Source of the DNA: Roseibium salinum
Lineage (GTDB): Bacteria; Pseudomonadota; Alphaproteobacteria; Rhizobiales; Stappiaceae
NCBI RefSeq assembly: GCF_026240905.1
Contig: NZ_JAPEVI010000003.1
Coordinates: 4,528,501-4,592,500 of the forward strand
Length of the DNA stretch: 64,000 nt
Direction of reading: 5' to 3'
The notes below the pieces were generated by a model. The model was not told the origin of the DNA and searched no databases. It saw only the letters and a list, made by a program, of their open reading frames with translations. This document shows positions 26,693-35,416 of this stretch, piece by piece; position 1 is the first letter of the stretch, and every line of letters starts with the position of its first letter. Made by a program: the position numbers and the translations under genes.

Positions 26693-28005
26693 CGGCTTGC
26701 TCCCATGACGGCATCGGGCAGCCAGGTGGCCAGATCCGGGAACAGGCACAGCAGAATGATCGCAAGGACCATGCAGGCCACATAGGGCAGGGAGCCTGTC
26801 AGGATCGTCTTCAGCGAGATATCGGGTGCGATTCCGTTGATGACGTAGAGGTTCAGGCCGACCGGCGGCGAAATCAGGCCGATTTCCATGTTGATGGTCA
26901 GCACGACCGCGAACCAGATCGGATCGAACCCGGCGGTCGTGATGATCGGCAGCAGGATCGGCGCGGCCATCAGGATAACAGCGACGGGAGGCAGGAAAAA
27001 GCCGGCAATCAGCAGGAAGATATTGATCGTCCCCATCAGGATCCAGCGGTTGACGTCCAGCGTACCGATCCATTCCGCGATGGCCTGGGTGATGAACAGC
27101 GAGGAAAGCATGTAGGAAAAGACGCCGGCGGCGGCGATGATGAAGAGGATCATCACGCTTTCCCTGGTGCTGTCGCGCAGGACGACCCAAAGGTCTGCCG
27201 GATTCCAGAGCTTGTAGATTATGACCGCGATCAGCAGGCACAGCAGCGCGCCGACGGCCGCGGTCTCCGAGGGCGTCGCGATGCCGCCATACATGGCGTA
27301 AAGGACGCCGGCGATGATGGCGAGGAACGGCAGGACGCGCGGCAGGATCTCGAATTTCTGGGTCCAGGAATAGGAACCGGCGCCGAGGACCGCGGCGTTG
27401 CCGCTGCGCCAGGTCGAATAAAGCGACCAGGCCATGAAGAGGCCGACGAGTAGCAGGCCGGGGACGACACCGGCCAGGAACAGCCGGCCGATCGAGGATT
27501 CCGTGGCGATGCCGTAGACGATCATGGTGACGGAGGGCGGAATCAGGATGCCGAGCGTTCCGCCGGCCGCGATCGAGCCCGCGGCGACACCGTCCGGATA
27601 GCCGCGCTTGCGCATTTCCGGAATGCCCATCTTGCCGATCGCGGCACAGGTGGCCGGCGAGGAGCCGGACATGGCCGCGAACAGGGCGCAGGCACCCAGA
27701 TTGGAGACCACGAGCCCGCCGGGAACCCGCGTCAGCCAGCGCTCGAGGGCTTCGTAAAGGTCGGCGCCGGCACGCGTCGAGGCGATCGATGCTCCCATGA
27801 TGATGAACATCGGGATCGAGAGCAGGGCGAAATTGTCGAGCTTGCCGAACAGGATTTCGGGCATCAGCTCCAGCGAGCGGAAGCCGTCGAAGACGAGCAG
27901 GAAGCCCGCGGAGACGATCAGAAGGCCAAGGGCGACGGAGACCCCCGAAAACAGGACGAAGATGGTGGCGAGCGCCACCAGAAGGCCGAGCAGCAGCGGA
28001 TCCAT
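26689..28005 (-). CDS. TRAP transporter large permease (DctM family), malonate operon
   Basis: The 438-residue membrane protein has about twelve hydrophobic segments and typical DctM sequences: FALLSIPMFIIMG, GSSPATCAAIGKMGIPEM, GGTLGILIPPSV and PPVGLNLYVING. It uses a sodium gradient to import the substrate delivered by the binding protein. The start chosen is MDPLLLGLL at 28005; it overlaps the dctQ stop by one base (TAATG). Its 3' end overlaps the decarboxylase start, which links transport and metabolism. Malonate as substrate follows from the operon and from MatPQM of Sinorhizobium. Confidence 0.93.
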   Translation of the reverse strand: MDPLLLGLLVALATIFVLFSGVSVALGLLIVSAGFLLVFDGFRSLELMPEILFGKLDNFALLSIPMFIIMGASIASTRAGADLYEALERWLTRVPGGLVVSNLGACALFAAMSGSSPATCAAIGKMGIPEMRKRGYPDGVAAGSIAAGGTLGILIPPSVTMIVYGIATESSIGRLFLAGVVPGLLLVGLFMAWSLYSTWRSGNAAVLGAGSYSWTQKFEILPRVLPFLAIIAGVLYAMYGGIATPSETAAVGALLCLLIAVIIYKLWNPADLWVVLRDSTRESVMILFIIAAAGVFSYMLSSLFITQAIAEWIGTLDVNRWILMGTINIFLLIAGFFLPPVAVILMAAPILLPIITTAGFDPIWFAVVLTINMEIGLISPPVGLNLYVINGIAPDISLKTILTGSLPYVACMVLAIILLCLFPDLATWLPDAVMGASR

Positions 28006-28553
28006 TATGCGTCCTCCAGTCCGAAGGGCTTGTCGGCGCCGGTGACGACGGCGACCAGGTCGGCAATGAGCTGAAGCAGAAGCAGGCCGAAGCCGACGGG
28101 GATGGAGAGATAGGGAATCCACAGCCTGACGCCCCAGACCGTGTCGGAGGTCCAGCCGCGCGACCAGGCGAAGTGCCAGAATTCAAAGCCGTAGTAGAGC
28201 ATCATGGCGATGATCAGGATCGATGCGCTGAGCGTGATCAGGGCCATCACGAACCTTGCCCGCGGCTTGAGCCACAAGGGAAACAGGTCGACATTCACAT
28301 GGCCGCGCAGGCGCTGGACATAGGACAGTCCGATGAGCGTGGCGGCAATGGCCAGATAGATGACCGCCTCGGTCTGCCAGACGGTGGAGGCGTTGAGCAC
28401 CAGGCGCACGAAGATCATCTGACACGTGATAAGGACCGCGGCGACGATCATGGCCGCCGAACACCAGCCTGCAAAGGTCGAGAGCGCGGCGACGATGCGC
28501 AAGAAGGGATTGCTCCCGGCACGTGCGGCCACGGCCGTACTGTAGCCCGCCAT
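28005..28553 (-). CDS. TRAP transporter small permease (DctQ family), malonate operon
   Basis: The 182-residue protein has four hydrophobic segments and the DctQ signature around VWQTEAVIYLAIAATLIGL and HVNVDLFP. It pairs with DctM in the membrane. It lies between the binding-protein gene (73-base gap with a stable hairpin) and dctM. The longer N-terminus, about 20 residues before the first helix, is within the usual range. Confidence 0.9.
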   Translation of the reverse strand: MAGYSTAVAARAGSNPFLRIVAALSTFAGWCSAAMIVAAVLITCQMIFVRLVLNASTVWQTEAVIYLAIAATLIGLSYVQRLRGHVNVDLFPLWLKPRARFVMALITLSASILIIAMMLYYGFEFWHFAWSRGWTSDTVWGVRLWIPYLSIPVGFGLLLLQLIADLVAVVTGADKPFGLEDA

Positions 28554-28591
28554 GGGTTACTCCTGGAAAAGGTGGTTCGTTCAAGCGAAGT

Positions 28592-28616
28592 GCAGGGCGG
28601 TCCGATGCCGCCCCGC
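28592..28616 (-). terminator. Intergenic hairpin between dctP and dctQ
   Basis: Read on the minus strand, GCGGGGCGG and CCGCCCTGC form a 9-base stem (one G-U pair) around a 7-base loop, without a U-run. It sits right after the binding-protein stop. Such hairpins stabilise the upstream mRNA or partly stop transcription, giving more binding protein than permease; that role is inferred. Confidence 0.55.
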
Positions 28617-28625
28617 AGTGAACCG

Positions 28626-29612
28626 TCACTCGACTGAGAGCGCCAAGTCGAGGAGCTGCTGACCGTTCGGGGTTTCCTCCACGAAGGCCTTGTAGGAGGT
28701 TTCCCTGGCAAGCGTGCGCCAGGCTTCGAAATCCTCGGCCGTCATCTGGGCAATCTCGACGCCGTTCTCGCTGAAGACTTCCGCGGATACGGCATCCTCC
28801 TTCTTGGCTTCGTCGAGATAGAAAGCCTCCGCCTTTTCGGCGCCGGCCAGCAGGGCCTTCTGCTGGTCCTCGGTCAGGCTTTCGAACTTCGACTTGCTCA
28901 TCAGGAGCGGCTGATACATGAACCAGAGCGCATATTCACCGGCCGGCGTATAGCAGGAGACCTGCTCGTAGATCCGGTAGCTGACAAAGGACGAGGACGA
29001 GGTGTTGACCGCGTCCAGGACGCCGGACTGCATGGCGTTGTAGACTTCCGAGGAGGCCATGGAGGCGATCGATGCGCCGGCGCCGGCAAGCATCTGCTCG
29101 AAGGCCTTGCCGGCGGCGCGCGTCTGCAGGCCCGGCATGTCTTCCGGCTTGGTGATGCACTTGTCCTTGGCCGCAAAGCCGCCGGCCAGATAGCCGTGAA
29201 CCAGCACCATCACGTCGTCCCCGGCCATGATCTCCTCGATGGCTTCCATGAAGGGACTTTCGTTCATGCGCGCCGCGTGATCGTGGTTCTTCACAAGACC
29301 GGGCATCAGCGTCAGGTTATAGGCGGGCTGCTGGCCGCCCGCATAGCTGAGCGGCAGCACCGTCATGTCCAGGAGACCGCGGGTCAGCGGCTTGTACTGT
29401 TCACGGGCCTTCAGGAGCGACTGCGACGGGAAAATCTTGATTTCGAGATCGACATCGGCGGCGGCGACCTCGTCGGCAACGATCTGCGCCACCTTGTGGC
29501 GGACATCGCCGGTGGACCATTGATGCGACAGGCGGAGCTCGGCGGCGTTGGCCGCAAATGCGCTTGCAATAAGCGCCGCGGCGGCAACCGAGGCTGTGAG
29601 CGTGAATTTCAT
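28626..29612 (-). CDS. TRAP periplasmic substrate-binding protein (DctP), malonate operon
   Basis: The 328-residue protein has a clear signal peptide (MKFTLTASVAAAALIASAFA, then ANAAEL cleavage region) and the DctP fold: LRLSHQWSTGDVRHK at the mature N-terminus and the conserved region KPEDMPGLQTRAAGKAFEQM. The start at 29612 is chosen because GGGAGGAAG precedes it and the signal peptide begins there. The binding protein delivers the substrate, probably malonate, to DctQM. Transcription starts in the divergent region containing a TTGTATACAA operator. Confidence 0.92.
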   Translation of the reverse strand: MKFTLTASVAAAALIASAFAANAAELRLSHQWSTGDVRHKVAQIVADEVAAADVDLEIKIFPSQSLLKAREQYKPLTRGLLDMTVLPLSYAGGQQPAYNLTLMPGLVKNHDHAARMNESPFMEAIEEIMAGDDVMVLVHGYLAGGFAAKDKCITKPEDMPGLQTRAAGKAFEQMLAGAGASIASMASSEVYNAMQSGVLDAVNTSSSSFVSYRIYEQVSCYTPAGEYALWFMYQPLLMSKSKFESLTEDQQKALLAGAEKAEAFYLDEAKKEDAVSAEVFSENGVEIAQMTAEDFEAWRTLARETSYKAFVEETPNGQQLLDLALSVE

Positions 29613-29677
29613 TTTCTTCCTCCCTGGGTTTCCGGCTCGGGTCCGGATTTCGATCTTACCCTCATGTGATGTTTTTT

Positions 29678-29699
29678 TGTCAAGCATTTTTGTATACAA
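29678..29699. promoter_or_regulatory. MatR-type operator TTGTATACAA and adjoining -35 box
   Basis: A perfect 10-base palindrome TTGTATACAA occupies 29690-29699. Next to it, TTGACA reads on the minus strand at 29678-29683, followed by a weak TAAGAT about 19 bases on toward dctP. The palindrome matches the reported target of MatR, the malonate repressor of Rhizobium leguminosarum. It lies between the transport operon and the divergent GntR gene and could control both. Confidence 0.75.
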
Positions 29700-29746
29700 G
29701 AATGGTAATATTGCGCGCGATGATCGCTTGTGCTAGAGGCTGAAAC

Positions 29747-30403
29747 ATGGAACGCAAACGCTCGGACCGCATCGCGGACGACTTGGAAAGCCTGATTTTT
29801 GAGGGAACTTTCGCCGATGGCGACAGGCTGGACGAAGTGCAGCTGGCCAGCCGTTTCTCGGTATCCAGGACGCCGGTTCGCGAAGCATTACAGCGCCTTG
29901 GGCAGTCGGGACTGGTCGTTCATGTCCCGCGCAGGGGGGCGTTCGTGCGCCAGCCCGGACCGGTCGAACTGCTCGAGATGTTCGAGGTGATGGCCGAGCT
30001 TGAAGCCGTGTGCGCCAAGCTTGCCGCCTCGCGCATCACGGAAAAGGCGCTGCAGGACCTCCACGCTGCAAATATGCGCTGCAAGGCCGCCGTCGAGGCG
30101 AGGGACAGCGATGAGTATTACCGCGAGAACGAGCTTTTCCACGCGATCATCTACCGCCAGTCGGGCAACAGCTTCCTGGAACAGGAGTGCCTTCGCCTGC
30201 AGCGCCGCCTTCAGCCTTTCCGCAGAGTGCAGCTGCGCGTGCGCGGGCGCATGACGCAGTCGATGGCCGAACATGAAGCGATTGTCGCCGCCATCGAGGA
30301 AGCCGACGGCGAAAAGGCCGCCGACGCGATCCGCCGGCACGTGTCCGTGCAGGGCGAGAAATTCCACCACCTGATGGCAAGCCTCAAACCTGCGGCCGAA
30401 TAA
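29747..30403 (+). CDS. matR: GntR-family (FCD) regulator of malonate genes
   Basis: This 218-residue protein has an N-terminal winged helix (about 5-70, with [19 protein letters not shown]) and a C-terminal FCD ligand domain (about 80-210, with the metal/ligand histidines in ELFHAIIY and EHEAIVAAI). It is divergent from the TRAP/malonate operon, and the TTGTATACAA palindrome lies 48 bases before its start. The arrangement is that of MatR, a repressor relieved by malonate. The name rests on context and operator, not on a comparison I could run. Confidence 0.85.
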   Translation: MERKRSDRIADDLESLIFEGTFADGDRLDEVQLASRFSVSRTPVREALQRLGQSGLVVHVPRRGAFVRQPGPVELLEMFEVMAELEAVCAKLAASRITEKALQDLHAANMRCKAAVEARDSDEYYRENELFHAIIYRQSGNSFLEQECLRLQRRLQPFRRVQLRVRGRMTQSMAEHEAIVAAIEEADGEKAADAIRRHVSVQGEKFHHLMASLKPAAE

Positions 30404-30626
30404 GCAGCGCCCGTCCACGCCCATTCCCGCCGCTCGAAGATGCGGCCCCGGCCATGGCTCACATTGGCGGGGAGAGCGATGCCGTGCCGGGCGGGACGCG
30501 GCCGATGAGAGTGAATCCGGCCGCCGGCACTGGAAAATCCGTTCATATTCCGGCATTACCACAAAGACCACAGTGATCCGCTCCCCGGATCGGATCGCGG
30601 ACCGACGGCGAAGCAGGAGTAACGGC

Positions 30627-31568
30627 ATGAAGAGCGTACTGGATCAACTGAGACAAATGACTGTCGTCGTCGCGGATACCGGCGAAATCGAAGCCGTGAA
30701 GCGCTATCAGCCGATCGACTGCACGACCAACCCGTCCCTGGTTCTGGGCGCGTTGAAGGATCCGGCATCGGAAGAGCTTGTGGCGCGTGAGTTGGAAGCG
30801 GGCCGCCGCGCCGGCAAAAGCGCCGAGGCGGTGACCGAGGCGCTGACGGTGGCGGTCGGCGCGGAACTGACTGAACTGGTGCCGGGGCGGGTGTCGACCG
30901 AAGTCGACGCATGTCTTTCCTTCGACACGGAAGCATCGATAAAACGCGCCCGCGCGATCATTGCCGAATATGCGGCACGGGGGATCGACAAGGACCGGAT
31001 CCTGATCAAGCTCGCCTCGACGTGGGAGGGGATCCGGGCCGCCGAGCGGCTCCAGGGCGAAGGCGTCGACTGCAATCTCACGCTGCTCTTCTCCATGGCG
31101 CAGGCGGTTGCCTGTGCCGACGCAGGCGCGTTCCTCATCTCGCCCTTCGTCGGGCGGATCACCGACTGGCACAAGAAGGCGGAAGGACGCGACGGGTACG
31201 CTCCAGAAGAAGATCCGGGGGTTCTGTCGGTGAGGCGGATCTACGACTATTACAAGTCGAACGGCATCCCGACGGTGGTGATGGGGGCATCGTTCCGCAA
31301 CACGGGACAGATCAAGGCGCTCGCGGGATGCGACAATCTGACGATCGCGCCGAAGCTGCTAGATGAACTGGCCAATGACACGGACACGCTGACCCGCGCA
31401 TTGTCGGCGGACCAGGCGAGCGGTGTTGCCCCGATGAAAATGGACGAAGCAACCTTCCGCTGGGAAATGAATGCGGATGCGATGGCGACGGAAAAGCTCG
31501 CAGAGGGCATCCGCAACTTCGACCAGGACCACAGGAAGCTGATCGCGCTCGTTTCTGAAAGAATGTAA
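30627..31568 (+). CDS. tal: Transaldolase (TalB type)
   Basis: The 313-residue enzyme moves a dihydroxyacetone unit between sedoheptulose-7-phosphate and glyceraldehyde-3-phosphate in the pentose phosphate pathway. The Schiff-base lysine lies in [13 protein letters not shown], and DCTTNPSL and [11 protein letters not shown] are family signatures. The ATG at 30627, with AGGAG eight bases before it, is chosen over an earlier in-frame codon at 30573. A perfect 22-base palindromic terminator follows. Confidence 0.95.
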   Translation: MKSVLDQLRQMTVVVADTGEIEAVKRYQPIDCTTNPSLVLGALKDPASEELVARELEAGRRAGKSAEAVTEALTVAVGAELTELVPGRVSTEVDACLSFDTEASIKRARAIIAEYAARGIDKDRILIKLASTWEGIRAAERLQGEGVDCNLTLLFSMAQAVACADAGAFLISPFVGRITDWHKKAEGRDGYAPEEDPGVLSVRRIYDYYKSNGIPTVVMGASFRNTGQIKALAGCDNLTIAPKLLDELANDTDTLTRALSADQASGVAPMKMDEATFRWEMNADAMATEKLAEGIRNFDQDHRKLIALVSERM

Positions 31569-31578
31569 GGGGAGAGGG

Positions 31579-31606
31579 GCTCCGGACCGGTCCGGAGCCG
31601 CTTTTC
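31579..31606 (+). terminator. Terminator after transaldolase gene
   Basis: GGCTCCGGACC and GGTCCGGAGCC form a perfect 22-base palindrome followed by GCTTTT, starting 11 bases after the stop. The convergent VOC gene ends at 31630, so it may act in both directions. Confidence 0.75.
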
Positions 31607-31629
31607 ATGATCGCGGTCGCGGCTTCCGC

Positions 31630-32115
31630 CTATGAACGGTTCGCGGTGGCTGCCTCGAGGGTGGCAATGTCGATCTTCGCCATGGTCATCATCGCGTCGA
31701 AGGCGCGCTTTGCCTCGTCAGGGTCGGAACTCGTCGTCAGTTCGAGGAGGCGCCTCGGCGTGATCTGCCAGGAGAAGCCCCAACGGTCCTTGCACCAGCC
31801 GCAGGCGCTTTCGGCGCCCCCATTGCCGACAATGGCGTTCCAGTAGCGGTCGGTCTCTTCCTGGTTTTCGGTCACGACCATGAAGCTCACCGCTTCGTTC
31901 GGCTTGAAATTCGGTCCGCCGTTCAGACCGACAAACGGCCGTCCGAGTACGGTGAATTCGACCGTCAATTCACTTCCTTCGTGCCCGCCGGGGAAATCGC
32001 CGGGCGCCTTGTTCACCCGCTGGACGCGGCTGTCCGGAAAAGTGGCGGCGTAGAATTCAGCAGCCTTGCTTGCTTCTCCGTGGTCGAACCAAACGCAGGT
32101 TACGAAATCGGTCAT
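31630..32115 (-). CDS. VOC-superfamily protein (PhnB/3-demethylubiquinone methyltransferase-like)
   Basis: The 161-residue protein matches the PhnB-like branch of the VOC fold: [34 protein letters not shown], and the C-terminal [16 protein letters not shown]. The enzymatic activity is unknown. The start at 32115 is supported by GAAGGAG 9 bases upstream; the open frame to 32208 is an unconserved extension. It is divergent from a GST gene, and each has a TetR-type operator. Confidence 0.88.
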   Translation of the reverse strand: MTDFVTCVWFDHGEASKAAEFYAATFPDSRVQRVNKAPGDFPGGHEGSELTVEFTVLGRPFVGLNGGPNFKPNEAVSFMVVTENQEETDRYWNAIVGNGGAESACGWCKDRWGFSWQITPRRLLELTTSSDPDEAKRAFDAMMTMAKIDIATLEAATANRS

Positions 32116-32179
32116 GTCGATGTCTCCTTCAATGCTGGTGTGATCGTTTCTGGCAGGGACGAACACGTCCTCCTTTAGA

Positions 32180-32208
32180 TGCATACCAACTAGTCGGTAT
32201 GTTGTCAA
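32180..32208 (-). promoter_or_regulatory. Promoter with TetR-type operator, VOC gene
   Basis: On the minus strand, TTGACA (32203-32208) and TATGCA (32180-32185) are separated by exactly 17 bases. The spacer is filled by the palindrome CATACCAACTAGTCGGTATG (32182-32201, one mismatch). A repressor bound here would occlude RNA polymerase. The same palindrome recurs at 32346. Confidence 0.75.
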
Positions 32209-32338
32209 CGCGTGATACCCGGCGGCGAGGACGGTGTCGATCCGGCTTCGGTCTCACTGCATTTGGTCATTCGTTTGTGGAGAAAGCGCGACACTCGTGA
32301 ACAGATGTGAGACGGCCCGGTCGAACAAGTCATGGGAC

Positions 32339-32367
32339 TTGACTACATACCGACTGGTCGGTATTGT
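32339..32367 (+). promoter_or_regulatory. Promoter with TetR-type operator, GST gene
   Basis: TTGACT (32339-32344) and TATTGT (32362-32367) are 17 bases apart, and the spacer holds CATACCGACTGGTCGGTATT (32346-32365), whose 8-base arms ATACCGAC/GTCGGTAT are perfect. It lies 48 bases before the GST start. Two matching operators in both divergent promoters point to one TetR-type repressor, which is not encoded in this window. Confidence 0.75.
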
Positions 32368-32414
32368 CGCTGTCACCAAACCCGAGATGGTGTCATGCAA
32401 CCAGGAGCATTCCA

Positions 32415-33068
32415 ATGAAGCCCACCATAACAGCCTTTGAACGCTCGCCCGATGGCGGAAAAGGACTGGCGCGTGACATGCGGGTTCGCTGGGCGCTGGA
32501 GGAAACGGGCCAGGACTACGAGGTTCGGCTGCGGTCTTTCAGCGCGCTGAACGAACCTGCACATCTCGCGCTTCATCCCTTTGGACAGATCCCGACCTAT
32601 GAAGAGGGCGATCTCACCTTGTTCGAGTCAGGGGCGATCGTTCTCCACATCGCGGAGCGCCATCAGGGCCTGCTGCCGGTCGATGCCAATGCCCGGGCGC
32701 GCGCGATCACATGGATGTTTGGCGCGCTCAACACGGTGGAACCGCCGGTCTTCGACCGCGACCTCGCCATGATCCTCGAACGTGAGGAACCCTGGTACGA
32801 GCAGCGCATGCGTGTCCTTGAGGACAGCATCCGCAAACGGCTGGGTGCCCTTTCCACCCGCCTTGGCGATGCCGAGTGGCTCGATGGCCGTTTCAGTGCC
32901 GGCGATCTTCTGATGGTGACGGTTCTGCGCAGGCTGAAGGGCTCGGGAATGCTTGAGGAAACGCCGAACCTGGCGGCCTATGTCGCCCGCGGCGAAGCAA
33001 GGCCCGCCTTCAAGCGTGCTTTCGACGCTCAATTGGCGGTTTTCAAATCCGCATCGACCGGTGGATGA
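32415..33068 (+). CDS. Glutathione S-transferase family protein
   Basis: This 217-residue protein has a thioredoxin-like N-terminal domain (HPFGQIPTYEEGDLTLFESGAIVLHIAE) with the glutathione-binding ES pair, and an all-helical C-terminal domain (FSAGDLLMVTVLRRL). The ATG at 32415 with AGGAG upstream is chosen over the frame start at 32364. Its paired operator with the VOC gene suggests a joint response to an electrophile. Confidence 0.9.
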   Translation: MKPTITAFERSPDGGKGLARDMRVRWALEETGQDYEVRLRSFSALNEPAHLALHPFGQIPTYEEGDLTLFESGAIVLHIAERHQGLLPVDANARARAITWMFGALNTVEPPVFDRDLAMILEREEPWYEQRMRVLEDSIRKRLGALSTRLGDAEWLDGRFSAGDLLMVTVLRRLKGSGMLEETPNLAAYVARGEARPAFKRAFDAQLAVFKSASTGG

Positions 33069-33272
33069 CGGCCGATCAGGGATCTTCCGAAATGCGAATG
33101 GTGACGCGGCTGCTTGACGTCAAGCTCTGCCTGGCTACGCTTGGCAGCGTCTGAAACAGGTTAGGTTCGGGAAGGTTGGCCCGGCCCCCGCATCAGCGGG
33201 TCCTTCTGTTACCGTGGTAACGGCCCAAGACTATCAAGGAGCATGCATCGTGCATGCGCCGGTAGAAAGGGT

Positions 33273-33701
33273 ATGACCATGCAACAGCAGATTTCCGTCG
33301 TCACACTCGGCATCGCGGATCTTTCCCGCTCGCGCCGTTTCTATACCGAAGGCTTTGGCTGGGTGCCGGTCTTCGAAAATCCCGAGATCATCTTCTACCA
33401 GATGAACGGGTTCGTTCTCGGCACATTCCTGAAGTCTTCCCTCGAAAAAGACATGAACAGGCCCGGTCTCATTCAGCCCGGCGCTTTTTCTCTCGCGCAC
33501 AACGTGGCCAGCCGCGCGGACGTGGACGCCGTCATCGCGCGTCTGGCTGATCACGGCGGCCGGGTTCTTCGGCCCGCGGACGCACCGCCGCATGGCGGGT
33601 TCAGGGGATATGTGACCGATCCTGATGACCACGCATGGGAAATCGCCTGGAACCCGGCATGGACGATTGACGAAAACGGCCACATAACTTTCGGACTGTA
33701 A
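33273..33701 (+). CDS. VOC-family (glyoxalase/bleomycin-resistance-like) protein
   Basis: The 142-residue protein has the two beta-alpha-beta modules of VOC proteins: VTLGIADLSRSRRFYTEGFGW and the C-terminal GFRGYVTDPDDHAWEIAWNP, whose D and E residues fit metal-ligand positions. The activity is unknown. The ATG at 33273 follows AAAGG, and a second ATG lies two codons on. It is a single gene ending at a large bidirectional hairpin. Confidence 0.85.
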   Translation: MTMQQQISVVTLGIADLSRSRRFYTEGFGWVPVFENPEIIFYQMNGFVLGTFLKSSLEKDMNRPGLIQPGAFSLAHNVASRADVDAVIARLADHGGRVLRPADAPPHGGFRGYVTDPDDHAWEIAWNPAWTIDENGHITFGL

Positions 33702-33727
33702 CCCACCGGGAACGGCCTCGGCGGGTT

Positions 33728-33762
33728 CTGCTCCGCACGTTGCCCGGCAGCGTGCGGAGCAG
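33728..33762. terminator. Bidirectional hairpin between convergent genes
   Basis: CTGCTCCGCACG and CGTGCGGAGCAG are perfect 12-base inverted arms around an 11-base loop, located between the convergent VOC and hydrolase genes. There is no long U-run, so it may act as a transcript-end stabiliser as much as a terminator. Confidence 0.6.
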
Positions 33763-33778
33763 CAGCAATGCCGGAGTT

Positions 33779-34645
33779 TCAGTCAGCGGTATGATCGGCG
33801 ATGGCCCTCACCATGTCGTCAATGTCCCGGTCGTGGATTTCATGCCCCCCGCCTTCGACCCGGTGCAGTTTTGCAGTGCGGACGATCTTTGTGAAGGCGT
33901 CGCCGTGGCCGATCGGAAACAGCGGATCGGCCGTGCCGTGGATGGCAAGAACCGGCATCCTGAGATCGGAGGCGCGCAGCTTGTCCGGCTCTGCCCCGCC
34001 CGGCAGCACGAAATGATTGGTGGCACTGGCAAAGGAGGGCGAGCGGGCCATGTCACGTGCGATCAGGCCGCTTGCAGCCTCGGCGTCGTGCGGATGCCGG
34101 GTGCCGGCAAGCATGGCGCAATCGCGGCGCAGGAAATCGGCAATCGTCCCCGGGTCCGACCAGTCGAGCCCGTCGGCCGCCGCGGAGTGGTCCTGATAGG
34201 CCCTGGCCGGAGACGGCAGGCCTTCGGCCCCGAACGGCGACGTGCTGATCAGCGCGAGCGTCCGCACTCGGCCCGGATGGCGCAATGCGGCATCCTGCGC
34301 GACGAAGCCGCCCATCGACATGCCGGCCAGATGCGCCGAGTCCAGGCCGTAAGCGTCGAGAATGGCTATGGCGTCGTCGGCGAGGTCGCCAAACGAGTAG
34401 CCGGGTTCGCCTTGCGGATAGTGGGTGGAAAGGCCGGTATCGCGCTGATCGTAGCGGATCACGTAGCGCGCCCGGGCGGCCAGTTGTTCACAGAACCTGT
34501 CGGGCCACCACAGCATCGAAGACATCATTCCCATGATCAGCAGCACGGGCGGGCCGGACGGGTCGCCGAACGCCTCGGTCTGGAGTTTCGCCCCTGTGAC
34601 GTCGACGCTTTTTTCGGTGACGCGGGATGATCCGACCGGGTTCAT
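33779..34645 (-). CDS. Alpha/beta-fold hydrolase
   Basis: The 288-residue protein has the oxyanion region LLIMGMMSS, the nucleophile elbow GMSMGGF with its serine, and the catalytic His in VEGGGHEIHD near the C-terminus, with an Asp in HGTADPLFP. Substrate prediction is not possible. The start at 34645 is chosen over 34711 because the conserved sequence begins soon after it. It is divergent from an HxlR-type regulator, which probably controls it. Confidence 0.87.
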   Translation of the reverse strand: MNPVGSSRVTEKSVDVTGAKLQTEAFGDPSGPPVLLIMGMMSSMLWWPDRFCEQLAARARYVIRYDQRDTGLSTHYPQGEPGYSFGDLADDAIAILDAYGLDSAHLAGMSMGGFVAQDAALRHPGRVRTLALISTSPFGAEGLPSPARAYQDHSAAADGLDWSDPGTIADFLRRDCAMLAGTRHPHDAEAASGLIARDMARSPSFASATNHFVLPGGAEPDKLRASDLRMPVLAIHGTADPLFPIGHGDAFTKIVRTAKLHRVEGGGHEIHDRDIDDMVRAIADHTAD

Positions 34646-34669
34646 GACGCAATCCTTCTGATTCCAAAA

Positions 34670-34720
34670 TGCAACCAGTTTACGTTTCCCATATCCGATC
34701 CTATTATGCAATCAGTTTTA
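34670..34720. promoter_or_regulatory. TGCAAYCAGTTT direct repeats in hydrolase/HxlR promoter
   Basis: TGCAACCAGTTTA (34670-34682) and TGCAATCAGTTTTA (34707-34720) are direct repeats starting 37 bases apart in the 90-base divergent region. They are good candidates for the binding sites of the adjacent HxlR-type regulator. Confidence 0.55.
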
Positions 34721-34735
34721 TCAAGGAGATTCTGC

Positions 34736-35284
34736 ATGCGCGGCAATCGCTCGGGCTGTCCCATCAACATGACCATGGAAATCATCGGAGACCGCTGGAG
34801 CCTCGTGGTCCTGCGGGACATCATGTTCGGCAACCGCCGCCACTTCCGGGAATTGCTCGAGAACTCGATGGAAGGCATCGCGTCGAATGTTCTTGCCGCA
34901 CGGATGAAGCGCCTCGTCGAGGTCGGCCTGCTCAGCCGCAGCGACGATGCAAGCCACAAGCAGAAGGTGATCTATTCCCTGACGGAGCCGGCGATCCAAC
35001 TGGTTCCGGTCATGGCAGTCATCGGCGGCTGGGGGTGCCGGCACCTGCCGGCGACCCGGGAACTCAGCGTCCGGGCGCAATTGCTGGAAGAGGGCGGACC
35101 GGAATTGTGGGAGGAATTCATGGACGAACTGCGCGTCCTGCATCTCGGAGCACAGCCTAAGAACGAAGCTTCTGTGCTGCAAAAGCTGACAAGGGCATAT
35201 CAGGCCGCCGTGGAGTCGGCACCAGTGGCGTCCCTGTCAGAGCAAAGTGTAAAACATCATAGAAACGAAGAACGCCAGGGTTAG
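34736..35284 (+). CDS. HxlR-family transcriptional regulator
   Basis: The 182-residue protein has the HxlR/MarR-like winged helix: CPINMTMEIIGDRWSLVVLRDIMFG, then HFRELLENSMEGIASNVLAARMKRL. C8 lies in the CPI motif, which serves as a redox or electrophile sensor in some relatives. The ATG at 34736 follows AAGGAG. The C-terminal extension of about 70 residues exceeds the minimal family domain. It faces the hydrolase gene across repeated motifs. Confidence 0.88.
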   Translation: MRGNRSGCPINMTMEIIGDRWSLVVLRDIMFGNRRHFRELLENSMEGIASNVLAARMKRLVEVGLLSRSDDASHKQKVIYSLTEPAIQLVPVMAVIGGWGCRHLPATRELSVRAQLLEEGGPELWEEFMDELRVLHLGAQPKNEASVLQKLTRAYQAAVESAPVASLSEQSVKHHRNEERQG

Positions 35285-35416
35285 AACGATCAATCCCAAA
35301 CCCGCAAATATCAGCGGTGCGGAGTATTTGCTTCCGATGAGCCTGCCCGCGACGACCAGGAACATGCCCGTGAGCAGGACAATTATCGCGCCGCGCTGGT
35401 AGAGTATCGGATCCAT
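35237..35416 (-). CDS. Small two-helix membrane protein, unknown function
   Basis: This 59-residue open frame (MDPILYQRGAIIVLL...) has two strongly hydrophobic segments separated by GRLIGSKYSAP. It overlaps the 3' end of the convergent HxlR gene by 48 bases. The membrane pattern is more regular than chance would give, but I do not recognise a family and the ribosome site is weak. Confidence 0.45.
   Translation of the reverse strand: MDPILYQRGAIIVLLTGMFLVVAGRLIGSKYSAPLIFAGLGLIVLTLAFFVSMMFYTLL

Noticed and set aside
25442..28186. Apparent 914-residue fusion of a transporter-like part and malonyl-CoA decarboxylase
   Set aside because: The N-terminal 498 residues are the wrong frame of dctM. 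The true dctM runs in another frame and overlaps the decarboxylase start at 26689-26692.
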